DNA from: Variovorax sp. 679
Lineage (GTDB): Bacteria; Pseudomonadota; Gammaproteobacteria; Burkholderiales; Burkholderiaceae_C
Length of the DNA: 64,000 bases
Assembly: GCF_003952185.1 (NCBI RefSeq)
Contig: NZ_RXFS01000003.1
Coordinates: forward strand, 124,001-188,000
Direction: 5' to 3'
The first letter of the stretch is position 1. The number at the start of each line of letters is the position of its first letter. Positions 18,018 through 27,012 of this stretch are shown here, one piece after another. The notes under the pieces are model-generated. The model saw only the letters and a program-made list of their open reading frames with translations. It had not been told where the DNA came from and did not search any database. The translations under genes were made by a program, and so were the position numbers.

Positions 18018-20585
18018 ATGAAAGTCACCCGCACCCGAGCCCTTCGCGGGCCCAACCTCTGGAGCCGCCACACCGCCATCGAGGCAGTCGTGGCCTGCCA
18101 GGGCGACGAGAACGCCATCAGCAAGCTGAACGGTTTCGAAGACCGCCTGCGCGCACGCTTCCCCACCATCGGCGAGCTGCATCCGATGGTGCTGGGCCAG
18201 CCGCTGGCGCTGGCCCACGTGCTGGAGAACGCCGCCGTCGCGCTGCAGGCGCAGGCCGGCTGCGCGGTCAACTTCGGCCACACCTCGCCCACCGTGGAAG
18301 AAGGTGTCTACCAGGTCGTGTTCCAGTACAGCGAGGAGGCCGTGGGCCGTCGCGCTGTCGAGCTGGCCGAGCAACTCATCGCCGCCGCGCAGGCCGACAC
18401 CCCCTTCGACGCCGACGCCGCCATTGCCGAACTGCGCGACCTCGATGAATCCGAGCGCCTGGGCCCGAGCACCGGCTCCATCGTCGATGCCGCCGTGGCG
18501 CGCGGCATTCCGTTCCGCCGGCTCACGCGCGGCAGCCTCGTGCAGTTCGGCTGGGGCTCCAAGCAACGCCGCATCCAGGCCGCCGAGGTCGACAGCACCA
18601 GCGGCGTGGCCGAATCGATCGCGCAAGATAAGGAGCTGACCAAGCAGCTGCTCAACGCCGCCGGCGTGCCCGTGCCGCTGGGCCGCCCCGTGACCAGCGC
18701 CGAAGACGGCTGGGCCGCGGCCAACGAGATCGGCCTGCCGGTCGTGGTGAAGCCGCAGGACGGCAACCAGGGCAAGGGCGTCACCGTCAACATCAACTCG
18801 CGCGATGAGCTGTTCGCAGCCTACGACTCGGCTGCCGTCTACGGCGAGGTGATGGTCGAGAAGTTTCTCCCCGGCTTCGACTTCCGCCTGCTGGTGGTGG
18901 GCGACCGCCTCGTGGCCGCCGCGCGCCGCGATCCGCCGCAGGTGATCGGCGACGGCAGCTCCACGGTGCGCCAGCTGGTCGACACCGTGAACCTCGACCC
19001 GCGCCGCGGCGAGGGCCACGCCACCTCGCTCACCAAGATCCGCCTGGACGACATCGCCATCGGCCGGCTCGAATCGCAGGGCCTCACGCCCGACAGCGTG
19101 CCCGCGCGCGGCCAGCGCGTGGTGCTGCGCAACAACGCGAACCTCTCCACCGGCGGCACCGCCACCGACGTGACCGACACCGTGCACCCCGAAGTCGCGG
19201 CGCGTGCCGTCGACGCGGCGCAGATGGTCGGCCTGCACATCTGCGGCGTCGACATGGTCTGCGAGAACGTGCTGCGTCCGCTCGAAGAGCAGCACGGCGG
19301 CGTGGTCGAGGTGAATGCCGCGCCCGGCCTTCGCATGCACATCTCGCCCTCGTTCGGCCGCGGCCGCGCGGTCGGCGAGGCGGTGATGGACACCCTCTTC
19401 GCCCACGGCGACGACGGCCGCGTCCCCGTAGTGGCCGTCACCGGCACCAACGGCAAGACCACCACCGCGCGCCTCATCAATCACCTGCTCGCATCGAGCG
19501 GCCTGCGCACCGGCATGACCAACACCGACGGCGTGTACGTCGACGGCCGCCAGACCGACAGCGGCGACTGCAGCGGCCCGAAGAGCGCTCGCAACGTGCT
19601 GATGCACCCCGACGTGGATGCAGCCGTGTTCGAGGTGGCCCGTGGCGGCATCCTGCGCGAAGGCCTCGGCTTCGACCGCTGCCAGGTGGCAGTGGTCACC
19701 AACATCGGCAGCGGCGACCACCTGGGCCTGAACTACATCACCACCGTCGAAGACCTGGCGGTGCTCAAGCGCGTGATCGTGCGCAACGTCTCGCCCGACG
19801 GCTACGCCGTGCTCAACGCGGCCGACGTCAACGTCGCCGCCATGGCGGCCGGCTGCCCGGGCAACGTGATCTTCTTCACCGCCGACCGCATGCACCCGGT
19901 GATGGCCACGCACCGCGCACAGGGCAAGCGCACCGTGTACGTCGACCAGGACACGCTGGTGGCCGCCGAAGGCTCGTGGCGCGAGCGCATCGCGCTGCGC
20001 GACGTGCCCATCACGCGCGGCGGCACCATCGGCTTCCAGGTCGACAACGTGATGGCCTCGGTGGCCGCGGCCTGGGCCGTGGGCCTCGACTGGGACACCA
20101 TCCGCAGCGGCCTCGCGAGCTTCCTGAACGACGCGGCCGGCGTGCCCGGGCGCTTCAATGTCATGGATTACCGCGGCGCCACCGTGATCGCCGACTACGG
20201 CCACAACACCGACGCGATGCGCGCACTGGTGTCGGCCGTGGACACCATGCCGGCGAAGAAGCGCTCGGTGGTGATCAGCGGCGCAGGCGACCGGCGCGAC
20301 TCGGACATCCGCGACCAGACGGCCATCCTCGGCGAAGCCTTCGACGACGTGATCCTCTATCAGGACGCGGCCCAGCGCGGGCGCGCCGACGGCGAAGTCA
20401 TGGCGCTGCTGCGCCAGGGCCTGCAAGGCGCGGCCCGCACGCGCTACATCGACGAGATCCGCGGCGAGTTCGTCGCCATCGACACGGCACTGGCGCGCCT
20501 GCAGCCCGGCGACCTGTCGCTGATCCTGGTGGACCAGGTCGAGGAAGCGCTCGCTCACCTCGCACAGCGCATCGCGGCGGGATAA
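18018..20585 (+). CDS. cphA: cyanophycin synthetase
   Basis: An 855-residue enzyme that polymerises aspartate and arginine into the storage polymer cyanophycin, using two ATP sites. The ATP-grasp domain spans about residues 165-460 (VMVEKFLPGFDFRLLVVGD; NAAPGLRMH). The Mur-ligase-like domain follows with the intact P-loop VTGTNGKTT near 474-482 and the late DYGHNTDAMRALV segment. Its length matches full CphA1 enzymes. It is cotranscribed, by position, with the degenerate paralogue 72 bp upstream. No cyanophycinase gene lies in the window. Confidence 0.95.
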   Translation: MKVTRTRALRGPNLWSRHTAIEAVVACQGDENAISKLNGFEDRLRARFPTIGELHPMVLGQPLALAHVLENAAVALQAQAGCAVNFGHTSPTVEEGVYQVVFQYSEEAVGRRAVELAEQLIAAAQADTPFDADAAIAELRDLDESERLGPSTGSIVDAAVARGIPFRRLTRGSLVQFGWGSKQRRIQAAEVDSTSGVAESIAQDKELTKQLLNAAGVPVPLGRPVTSAEDGWAAANEIGLPVVVKPQDGNQGKGVTVNINSRDELFAAYDSAAVYGEVMVEKFLPGFDFRLLVVGDRLVAAARRDPPQVIGDGSSTVRQLVDTVNLDPRRGEGHATSLTKIRLDDIAIGRLESQGLTPDSVPARGQRVVLRNNANLSTGGTATDVTDTVHPEVAARAVDAAQMVGLHICGVDMVCENVLRPLEEQHGGVVEVNAAPGLRMHISPSFGRGRAVGEAVMDTLFAHGDDGRVPVVAVTGTNGKTTTARLINHLLASSGLRTGMTNTDGVYVDGRQTDSGDCSGPKSARNVLMHPDVDAAVFEVARGGILREGLGFDRCQVAVVTNIGSGDHLGLNYITTVEDLAVLKRVIVRNVSPDGYAVLNAADVNVAAMAAGCPGNVIFFTADRMHPVMATHRAQGKRTVYVDQDTLVAAEGSWRERIALRDVPITRGGTIGFQVDNVMASVAAAWAVGLDWDTIRSGLASFLNDAAGVPGRFNVMDYRGATVIADYGHNTDAMRALVSAVDTMPAKKRSVVISGAGDRRDSDIRDQTAILGEAFDDVILYQDAAQRGRADGEVMALLRQGLQGAARTRYIDEIRGEFVAIDTALARLQPGDLSLILVDQVEEALAHLAQRIAAG

Positions 20586-20587
20586 AA

Positions 20588-20677
20588 AGCTCGCCCCCAG
20601 GCTGCGCGCACTCCGTGTCGCTTCGCCAACCCCCTACCGGGGGCGGCGCCTGCGGCCCGGCAAAGCCGGTTCCGCGG
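20588..20677 (+). repeat. ~90-bp dispersed repeat, copy B
   Basis: Second copy of the repeat at 12634-12721, beginning 3 bases after the cphA stop codon. Shared blocks are GTGTCGCT-CGCC and GGCCCGGCAAAGCCGGTTCC. A CCCCCTACCGGGGG hairpin in this copy is only partly kept in copy A, so the copies have drifted while preserving the second hairpin. The rest of the gap up to 20836 shows nothing recognisable. Confidence 0.75.
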
Positions 20678-20846
20678 CGCCCAGCCTGAAAGTCCGCGCG
20701 CTGCCGGACACGTCCCACACGCGGGGGCGAGTCCGGCCCGGTCATCGGCGTGCGGCTGTCCCACAGACTGCCGGCCCCCGCCGACAGCACACTGGGGCTC
20801 CGGTCACGCACCTCCCGGAGGTAGCGTGCCCTTACCAGGAGCCCGC

Positions 20847-21257
20847 ATGAGAACAAGCTTTCGTTCCCTTCTTTCCGCCACGGCACTCTTCGCCGCCAGT
20901 GGCTTCATCGTCTTCGGCGCGCAGACAGCCAGTGCGCAGGCACCGGGCTCCGACGCCCGCATGCAGAAGGAACGCGCCACCTGCGACGGCGTGCAGCAGG
21001 ACCGCGCCGCTTGCCTTCGCGAAGCCGGGGCAGCGCGCCAGGAAGCCGGCCGCGGCGGCCTCACCAGCCCCAGTCCGGCGCGCGAGCAGGTCAATGCCCT
21101 CGCCCGCTGCAGCGAATTGCCGACCGCCGAACAGCCCGACTGCGAAGCCCGCATCAAGGGCGGCGCCCGCACCACAACCGAAGGCAGCGTGATGGGCGGC
21201 GGCGTGATCCGCGAAACCGTGACGCCCCTGCCGCCACAGACGGCACCCGCGCGTTGA
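20847..21257 (+). CDS. small secreted protein, paralogue 1 of a tandem pair
   Basis: A 136-residue protein with a Sec signal peptide (residues 1-31, ending TASAQA). AGGAG lies 6 bp before the ATG. The mature protein has four cysteines in two pairs (ATCDGVQQDRAAC; LARC with DCEAR) and ends in a GSVMGGGVIRETVT segment. The next gene shares this layout and the motif QQDRAAC-REAGAARQ, so the two are tandem duplicates. No function is known to me; cysteine pairing suggests a periplasmic or exported protein. Confidence 0.8.
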   Translation: MRTSFRSLLSATALFAASGFIVFGAQTASAQAPGSDARMQKERATCDGVQQDRAACLREAGAARQEAGRGGLTSPSPAREQVNALARCSELPTAEQPDCEARIKGGARTTTEGSVMGGGVIRETVTPLPPQTAPAR

Positions 21258-21324
21258 ATGAACCCGGCCTGTGCCGAGTGGTCCAACGTTTCCCTGGTTT
21301 TTTGCTCACCTCAAGGAGTCATCC

Positions 21325-21792
21325 ATGAAAAGCAACACACGTTCGATGCTCTTCACCGTGCTCGCCGTCGGCGCGCTGGCAGTCACCACCGCAGCGTCCG
21401 CTGCTTCGCCCCGGCGCGGAGAAGATCCCGGAACCTATCAGCAGGAACTGGCCGTCTGCGGCCACAACCAGCAAGACCGCGCCGCCTGCATCCGCGAAGC
21501 CGGCGCCGCTCGCCAGGCGGCTGCGCGAGGCGGCCTGACCAGCGCCCCCGACTACCGCGCCAACGCGCTCGCGCGCTGCGGCCTGCAGCAACCGGCCGAC
21601 CGCCCCGCATGCGAGGCCCGCGTACTCGGCAGCATGGGCGACACCAGGACCAACGTGGACGGCAGCGTGATGGGCGGTGGGTTGATCCGCGAATCGGTCA
21701 CCACCACCATGGTGCCGGTGGCACCTCCGCCCATGGAACCGCAACCGATGCCGAGGCCCATGCAACGGCCGATGCCGGCTCCCATGCGCTGA
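21325..21792 (+). CDS. small secreted protein, paralogue 2 of a tandem pair
   Basis: A 155-residue paralogue of the preceding gene. It has a signal peptide (residues 1-26, ending ASA), cysteine pairs in VCGHNQQDRAAC and ALARCGLQQPADRPACEAR, and the GSVMGGGLIRESVT segment. It adds a proline- and methionine-rich tail (PPMEPQPMPRPMQRP). AAGGAG is 7 bp before the ATG, an excellent ribosome site. The 67-bp gap to the first copy lacks an obvious terminator, so both may be on one mRNA. Function unknown. Confidence 0.8.
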   Translation: MKSNTRSMLFTVLAVGALAVTTAASAASPRRGEDPGTYQQELAVCGHNQQDRAACIREAGAARQAAARGGLTSAPDYRANALARCGLQQPADRPACEARVLGSMGDTRTNVDGSVMGGGLIRESVTTTMVPVAPPPMEPQPMPRPMQRPMPAPMR

Positions 21793-21851
21793 CCTGACAG
21801 CATTTCTTCAACAGGGCCATTGCCATTTCCACGGGGATGGCGATGCCCCTA

Positions 21852-21869
21852 CTGTCATATTTCTGTCAC
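21852..21869 (+). promoter_or_regulatory. near-consensus Pho box
   Basis: CTGTCATATTTCTGTCAC matches both 7-bp PhoB half-sites exactly (CTGTCAT and CTGTCAC) with a 4-bp A/T spacer. It is by far the best Pho box in the window. TATAGT at 21891-21896 could be the -10 element. The next gene starts 60 bp downstream. Confidence 0.8.
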
Positions 21870-21929
21870 AAAAGGCCAAGGCATGCTAGCTATAGTTCCC
21901 GCTCTCTGCCCACCGAGGAACCCTTTCTC

Positions 21930-22202
21930 ATGAATGCCATCAAGGTCGCTCGCCGATTCATCGAAACGGACCCGGCCAACGAATCGGCCAAGATCCTGGC
22001 CCAGCTCGTGTTGGCTCTCGAGTCCGAACGCAGCTTCGAACTGATCACCCTCTACGAACTCGACTACAAGAGCTTCCAGCTCGCCATGGACATCCTGAAG
22101 GAGTGGCGTCTCGACCGCTACTACGCCAGCAAGTCCAAGCTCTTCGATCTGTCGCTGCAGGTCAGCGAACTCGAAAAGAGCGCCCCCGCTTCCGAAGCCT
22201 GA
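21930..22202 (+). CDS. small protein of unknown function under a Pho box
   Basis: A 90-residue, probably all-helical cytoplasmic protein without cysteines, signal or membrane segment. The start ATG follows GAGGAA by 9 bp. I do not recognise a family. Composition (acidic and basic residues mixed, few prolines) suggests a compact helical regulator or adaptor. The near-perfect Pho box upstream and its own terminator show a single-gene unit likely switched on by phosphate starvation. Confidence 0.75.
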   Translation: MNAIKVARRFIETDPANESAKILAQLVLALESERSFELITLYELDYKSFQLAMDILKEWRLDRYYASKSKLFDLSLQVSELEKSAPASEA

Positions 22203-22217
22203 ACGGCTTCCTTTTTC
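22194..22217 (+). terminator. rho-independent terminator overlapping the small gene's stop codon
   Basis: GAAGCC-TGAAC-GGCTTC followed by CTTTTTCT. The stem includes the last codons and the stop of the 90-residue gene. It separates that gene from the converging pentose operon. Confidence 0.7.
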
Positions 22218-22230
22218 TCCCCTTCTCCCC

Positions 22231-23148
22231 CTACCTCCCCCAGCGCAGCACCATCGGATCGAGCCGCTTCGCGGTTTCGATCAGGCCGGCGCGCGTGTCG
22301 GGGTGCATCGGAGGCAAGGGGTGGCGAGGCGCCTCGCAGGCGATCACGCCGCCTTCCTTCATCAGCGACTTGCAGGCCAGCAGGCCTGCCTGCCGGTTTT
22401 CGTAGTTGATCAACGGCAGCCACTGCTGGTACAGCGCGAAAGCCTTGTCGCGGTCGCCTGAACGGTGCGCCTCGATGATCGGGCGGATGCCGTCCGGGTA
22501 GCCGCCACCGGTCATCGAGCCGGTCGCGCCTGCATCAAGGTCAGGCATCAGCGTGATGGCCTCTTCGCCGTCCCACGGCCCTTCGATGGCGTCGCCGCCG
22601 AGCCGGATCAGCTCGCGCAGCTTCGAGGCCGCACCGGCCGTCTCGATCTTGAAGTACGCCACCTGCTCGATCTCCTTCGCCATCCGCGCGAGAAACGGCG
22701 CCGACAGCACCGTGCCGCTGGCCGGCGCGTCCTGGATCATGATCGGAATGCCCACCGCGTCCGACAGCCGTGCATAGAACTCGAAGATCTGCGGCTCCGG
22801 CACGCGGAAGGTCGCGCCGTGGTACGGCGGCATCACCATCAGCATCGCGGCGCCCATGTCTTGTGCGCGGCGGCTGCGTTCGGCGCACACCCTGGTGCTG
22901 TAGTGCGTGGTGGTCACGATGACCGGCACACGGCCTTTCACGTGTTCGAGGATGGTGCGCGTGAGCACCTCGCGCTCCTCGTCGGACAGCACGAACTGCT
23001 CCGAGAAGTTCGCCAATATGCACAGGCCGTCCGAGCCCGCGTCGATCATGAAGTCGACGCAACGCTTCTGGCTCTCGAGGTCGAGCGCACCCTGTTCGAT
23101 GAAGGTGGTGGGCACCACCGGGAAGATGCCGCGGTATCTGGGAGTCAT
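22231..23148 (-). CDS. DapA-family 2-keto-3-deoxy-pentonate dehydratase (L-KDA dehydratase)
   Basis: A 305-residue member of the dihydrodipicolinate synthase superfamily. K167 in YFKIETAG is the Schiff-base lysine. Where aldolases of the family carry the catalytic tyrosine (YNxP), this protein has IQDAPASG, as in dehydratases. Placed 9 bp after L-arabinonate dehydratase, it most likely converts L-2-keto-3-deoxyarabonate to 2-oxoglutarate semialdehyde. It is the last gene of the long operon. A related 2-keto-3-deoxysugar-acid aldolase is the alternative. Confidence 0.82.
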   Translation of the reverse strand: MTPRYRGIFPVVPTTFIEQGALDLESQKRCVDFMIDAGSDGLCILANFSEQFVLSDEEREVLTRTILEHVKGRVPVIVTTTHYSTRVCAERSRRAQDMGAAMLMVMPPYHGATFRVPEPQIFEFYARLSDAVGIPIMIQDAPASGTVLSAPFLARMAKEIEQVAYFKIETAGAASKLRELIRLGGDAIEGPWDGEEAITLMPDLDAGATGSMTGGGYPDGIRPIIEAHRSGDRDKAFALYQQWLPLINYENRQAGLLACKSLMKEGGVIACEAPRHPLPPMHPDTRAGLIETAKRLDPMVLRWGR

Positions 23149-23157
23149 GGTGATCGA

Positions 23158-24906
23158 TCAGTGTGAATGGCGGGGAACGGCGGCGCCTCGGCAGCCGACG
23201 AGAAAGTCGAAGTCGCAGCCTTCGTCGGCCTGCAGCACGTGGTTGACGTAGAGCTTCTGGTAGCCGCCGCCGCGCGTGCTCATCGGCTGTGCATCGGAGG
23301 CCGACAGCGAAGCCAGTCGCGAGGCCAGTTCCTCGTCGCTGATGTCCAGGTGCAGGCGCCCCGCATCGCAATCGAGCTCGATCCAGTCGCCGTCGCGCAC
23401 CGCCGCCAGCGGCCCGCCGTCCGCCGCCTCGGGCGCGACGTGCAGCACCACCGTGCCGTAGGCCGTGCCGCTCATGCGCGCATCCGAGATGCGCACCATG
23501 TCCTTCACGCCCTGCCGCAGCAGCTTCGGTGGCAGCCCCATGTTGCCGACCTCGGCCATGCCCGGGTAGCCCTTGGGGCCGCAGTTCTTCAGCACCATCA
23601 CCGAGTTCGCATCGACGTCCAGGTCTTCGTCGACGATGCGCTCCTTGTAGTGCTCCAGGTTCTCGAACACCACGGCCCTGCCGCGATGCTTCAGCAGCTC
23701 GGGTGACGCGGCCGAAGGCTTGAGCACCGCGCCGCGCGGCGACAGGTTGCCGCGCAGGATGCGGATGCCGCCATCGGCGATCAGCGGCTTGTCGATCGGG
23801 CGGATGACCTCGTCGTCGAGGCTCGGCGCGTCGCGCACGTTGTCCCAGATCGACTGGCCGTTGACGGTCAGCGCACCGGGATGCGGCAGCAACCCGTTTT
23901 CGCCGAGCCGGCGCAGCACGGCGGGCAGGCCGCCGGCGTAATAGAACTCCTCCATCAGGAAGCGCCCGGAGGGCATCAGGTCGACGATGGTCGGCGTGTG
24001 GCTGCCGATGCGTGTCCAGTCTTCCAGCTCCAGCTCGACGCCGATGCGCCCCGCGATCGCCTTCAGGTGGATCACCGCGTTGGTCGATCCGCCGATGGCC
24101 GCGTTCACGCGGATCGCGTTTTCGAAAGCCTCGCGCGTGAGGATCTTCGACAGCGTGAGCCCTTCCTTCGCCATTTCCACCACGCGCACGCCCGACATCT
24201 GCGCAAGCACATAGCGCCGTGCATCGACCGCCGGAATCGCCGCGTTGTGCGGCAGCGAGGTGCCCAGCGCCTCGGCCATGCAGGCCATGGTCGAGGCCGT
24301 GCCCATGGTGTTGCAGGTGCCCGCAGAGCGCGACATGCCGCCTTCGGCCGAGAGGAACTGGTGCAGGTTGATCTCGCCCGCCTTCAGCGATTCGTGCAGC
24401 TGCCACACGGCCGTGCCCGAGCCGATGTTCTTGCCTTCGAGCTTGCCGTTGAGCATCGGCCCGCCGGTGACCACGATGGCCGGTATGTCGCTGCTCGCCG
24501 CGCCCATCAGCAGCGCGGGCGTGGTCTTGTCGCAGCCCGTCAGCAGCACCACCGCATCGACCGGATTGCCACGAATCGCTTCCTCCACGTCCATGCTCGC
24601 GAGGTTGCGTGTGAGCATCGCAGTGGGCCGCAGGTTCGACTCGCCGTTGGAGAACACCGGAAACTCCACCGGAAAGCCGCCCGCCTCCGAGATGCCGCGC
24701 TTCACGTGCTCGGCGATCTTGCGGAAGTGCGCGTTGCACGGCGTGAGTTCCGACCAGGTGTTGCAGATGCCGATGATCGGCCGCCCGTCGAATTCGTGGT
24801 CCGGAATGCCTTGGTTCTTCATCCAGCTTCGGTACATGAAGCCGTTCTTGTCGGCCGATCCGAACCATTCGGTCGAGCGCAGTTTCTTCGGAGGGGTGTC
24901 CGGCAT
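23158..24906 (-). CDS. L-arabinonate dehydratase (IlvD/EDD family)
   Basis: A 582-residue iron-sulfur dehydratase that converts L-arabinonate to 2-keto-3-deoxyarabonate. Cysteines C57 (TPCNAH), C125 (GCDKTTP) and C198 (SGTCNTM) fit the [2Fe-2S] ligand positions of the studied Rhizobium L-arabinonate dehydratase, whose sequence it resembles throughout, including the C-terminal GCRG and final SH. It lies 31 bp after the transporter permease and 9 bp before the keto-deoxy-pentonate dehydratase. Activity on D-fuconate or D-galactonate is also common in this subfamily. Confidence 0.9.
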   Translation of the reverse strand: MPDTPPKKLRSTEWFGSADKNGFMYRSWMKNQGIPDHEFDGRPIIGICNTWSELTPCNAHFRKIAEHVKRGISEAGGFPVEFPVFSNGESNLRPTAMLTRNLASMDVEEAIRGNPVDAVVLLTGCDKTTPALLMGAASSDIPAIVVTGGPMLNGKLEGKNIGSGTAVWQLHESLKAGEINLHQFLSAEGGMSRSAGTCNTMGTASTMACMAEALGTSLPHNAAIPAVDARRYVLAQMSGVRVVEMAKEGLTLSKILTREAFENAIRVNAAIGGSTNAVIHLKAIAGRIGVELELEDWTRIGSHTPTIVDLMPSGRFLMEEFYYAGGLPAVLRRLGENGLLPHPGALTVNGQSIWDNVRDAPSLDDEVIRPIDKPLIADGGIRILRGNLSPRGAVLKPSAASPELLKHRGRAVVFENLEHYKERIVDEDLDVDANSVMVLKNCGPKGYPGMAEVGNMGLPPKLLRQGVKDMVRISDARMSGTAYGTVVLHVAPEAADGGPLAAVRDGDWIELDCDAGRLHLDISDEELASRLASLSASDAQPMSTRGGGYQKLYVNHVLQADEGCDFDFLVGCRGAAVPRHSH

Positions 24907-24937
24907 GCGGGTTGTCCTGAGGGAGAGAGATTGAAAG

Positions 24938-25969
24938 TCAGCGCCGTGGAGCGCGCGAGGTGAAGAAGCGTTGCAGCAGGCAGAACACGAACAGCAGCGC
25001 GCCGACGACGATGCGCGTCCACCACGAGCTCAGTGTTCCGTCGAATGAAATGAGGGTCTGGATGATCCCGAGCATCAGCACGCCGAACAGCGTGCCCGCC
25101 ACATAGCCCACGCCGCCGGTGAGCAGCGTGCCGCCGATCACCACCGCCGCGATGGCATCGAGCTCCAGCCCCATCGCATGCAGCCCGTAGCCCGAGAGCA
25201 TGTAGAAGGTGAAGATCACGCCCGCCAGCGCCGAGCAGAAGCCCGAGAGCGTGTACACGCCGATGAGCGTGCGGCGCACCGGCAGGCCCATCAGGATCGC
25301 CGACTGCTCGCTGCCGCCGATGGCGTACACCGCGCGGCCGAACGAAGTGCAATGCGCGATGAAGATCGCAGCCAGCAGCACCACGACGGCGATCACCGCA
25401 CTGATCGACACCGAGGCCTCGCCCCACACCGGAATGCGGATCTGCGAGACCTCCGAGTAGAACTCGTTGGTGATGCTGATCGAGTCGATGCTGATGAGAT
25501 AGCAAAGCCCGCGCGCCAGGAACATGCCCGCCAGCGTGACGATGAAGGGCTGCAGCCTGAAGCGCTCGATGAGCAAGCCCATGAACGCACCGAAGGCCGT
25601 ACCCATCGCCAGCACCAGCGGAATCACGATGCCGGGGCTCCAGCCGTGCTTCTCGACCAGCGAGGCCGACACCATCGTGGTGAGCGCGATCACCGAGCCC
25701 ACTGACAGGTCGATGCCGCCCGAAAGGATCACGAAGGTCATGCCCACGGCGACGACGATGAGGAAGGCGTTGTCGATCAGCAGGTTGAGGAACACCTGCG
25801 CCGAGAAGAAACCGTCGTAGAAGATGGAGCCTAGCGTGGCCACCAGCACGAAGAGCGAGACGGTCGCCGCCAGCGGCAGGTACTTCGGGTTGAGCTTTCC
25901 GCTTCCCCTGCCATTCGAATTCATGGACGCGGGTCTGGGCGAGGTCGTGTTGTCGATCACCGCGCTCAT
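24938..25969 (-). CDS. sugar ABC transporter permease, YjfF-like
   Basis: A 343-residue inner-membrane permease of the ribose/galactofuranose type, with about nine membrane segments and the conserved GGIDLSVGS near residue 85 and GGxxLTGGVG near 270. Its start overlaps the stop of the partner permease by 4 bp (ATGA). With the YtfT-like permease, YtfR-like ATPase and YtfQ-like binding protein it forms one complete importer, here tied to pentose catabolism rather than galactofuranose. Confidence 0.9.
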   Translation of the reverse strand: MSAVIDNTTSPRPASMNSNGRGSGKLNPKYLPLAATVSLFVLVATLGSIFYDGFFSAQVFLNLLIDNAFLIVVAVGMTFVILSGGIDLSVGSVIALTTMVSASLVEKHGWSPGIVIPLVLAMGTAFGAFMGLLIERFRLQPFIVTLAGMFLARGLCYLISIDSISITNEFYSEVSQIRIPVWGEASVSISAVIAVVVLLAAIFIAHCTSFGRAVYAIGGSEQSAILMGLPVRRTLIGVYTLSGFCSALAGVIFTFYMLSGYGLHAMGLELDAIAAVVIGGTLLTGGVGYVAGTLFGVLMLGIIQTLISFDGTLSSWWTRIVVGALLFVFCLLQRFFTSRAPRR

Positions 25970-27012
25970 GGCCGCGCCCCCTCATGCGCCGGCCGCTGCA
26001 CCAGCGCGCGCACCTGCGACCTGAACTCCGGCGACTGCAGCAGCATCACCGCGAACACCACGCCGGCCTTCACGACGAGGTTGATCTCCGGCGGCACGCC
26101 CAGCGAGTAGATCGCATAGGTCAGCGTCTGGATGATCAGCGCCCCGATCACGCTGCCCACGAGGCTGAAGCGCCCGCCCGTCAGCGCGGTTCCGCCCAGC
26201 GTCACGGCCAGGATCGCGTCGAGTTCGATGAGCTGGCCCGCGTTGTTGCCGTCCGCGCTCTTCACGTTGGAGCTGATCAGCAGCCCCGCCACGCCCGCGC
26301 ACGCACCGCAGAACGCGTATGCACCCACGATCAGCCTTCGCGCCTGCACGCCCGCCACGCGCGCCGCCGTCGGGTTGATGCCCACCGCCTGGATGAAAAG
26401 GCCGAGCGCCGTGCGCGTGATGGCCAGGTAGAGCAGCACGAACACCGCACCCACGATGAACAGCGAGAACGGCAGCCCCAGCAGGTAGCCGCTGCCGAGG
26501 AAGAAGAAGGGCTTGTAGTAGATCGTGATGATCTGCCCGTCGGCAATCAGCTGCGCGATGCCGCGCCCCGCCACCATGAGGATCAGCGTCGCGATGATCG
26601 GCTGCATGCCCACCTTCGCCACCAGCAGGCCGTTCCACAGCCCGCACAGCAGCGCGATGCCGATGGCCGCGAGGATCGCTAGCGGCATCGGGAACCTGCT
26701 CACGTCGTTGGCCACCGAGCCGCCGATCATCCACGCCGCGAGCGCCGCCGCGATGGCCACCACAGCTCCCACCGAGATGTCGATGCCGCGCGTCGCGATC
26801 ACCAGCGTCATGCCGAGCGACACGAGCACCAGCGGCGCCGCGCGGTTCAGGATGTCGATCAGGCTGCCGTACAGATGGCCTTCGCGCCATTCGAGATGCA
26901 GGAAGCTCGAGTTGAACGCGGTGTTCACCGCGAGCAGCAGCACCAGCGTGACGACGGGCCACGCGAGGCGATGACGCATCGCCACCGAGAGAGGGTTACG
27001 GGGGTTCGTCAT
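25966..27012 (-). CDS. sugar ABC transporter permease, YtfT-like
   Basis: A 348-residue permease with the family motif TRGIDISVGAVVAIAA near residue 75 and the late LGGTALTGGRFS near 270. The chosen ATG overlaps the ATPase stop codon by 4 bp (ATGA), and its own stop overlaps the next permease start, so three genes are translationally chained. A longer open frame exists upstream but lies inside the ATPase gene. Confidence 0.9.
   Translation of the reverse strand: MTNPRNPLSVAMRHRLAWPVVTLVLLLAVNTAFNSSFLHLEWREGHLYGSLIDILNRAAPLVLVSLGMTLVIATRGIDISVGAVVAIAAALAAWMIGGSVANDVSRFPMPLAILAAIGIALLCGLWNGLLVAKVGMQPIIATLILMVAGRGIAQLIADGQIITIYYKPFFFLGSGYLLGLPFSLFIVGAVFVLLYLAITRTALGLFIQAVGINPTAARVAGVQARRLIVGAYAFCGACAGVAGLLISSNVKSADGNNAGQLIELDAILAVTLGGTALTGGRFSLVGSVIGALIIQTLTYAIYSLGVPPEINLVVKAGVVFAVMLLQSPEFRSQVRALVQRPAHEGARP

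Noticed and set aside
15441-20558. Very long minus-strand open frame opposite both cyanophycin synthetases
   Set aside because: It is antisense to two clear CphA genes, has low-complexity His/Gly/Val/Arg composition typical of high-GC shadow frames and no recognisable domain.
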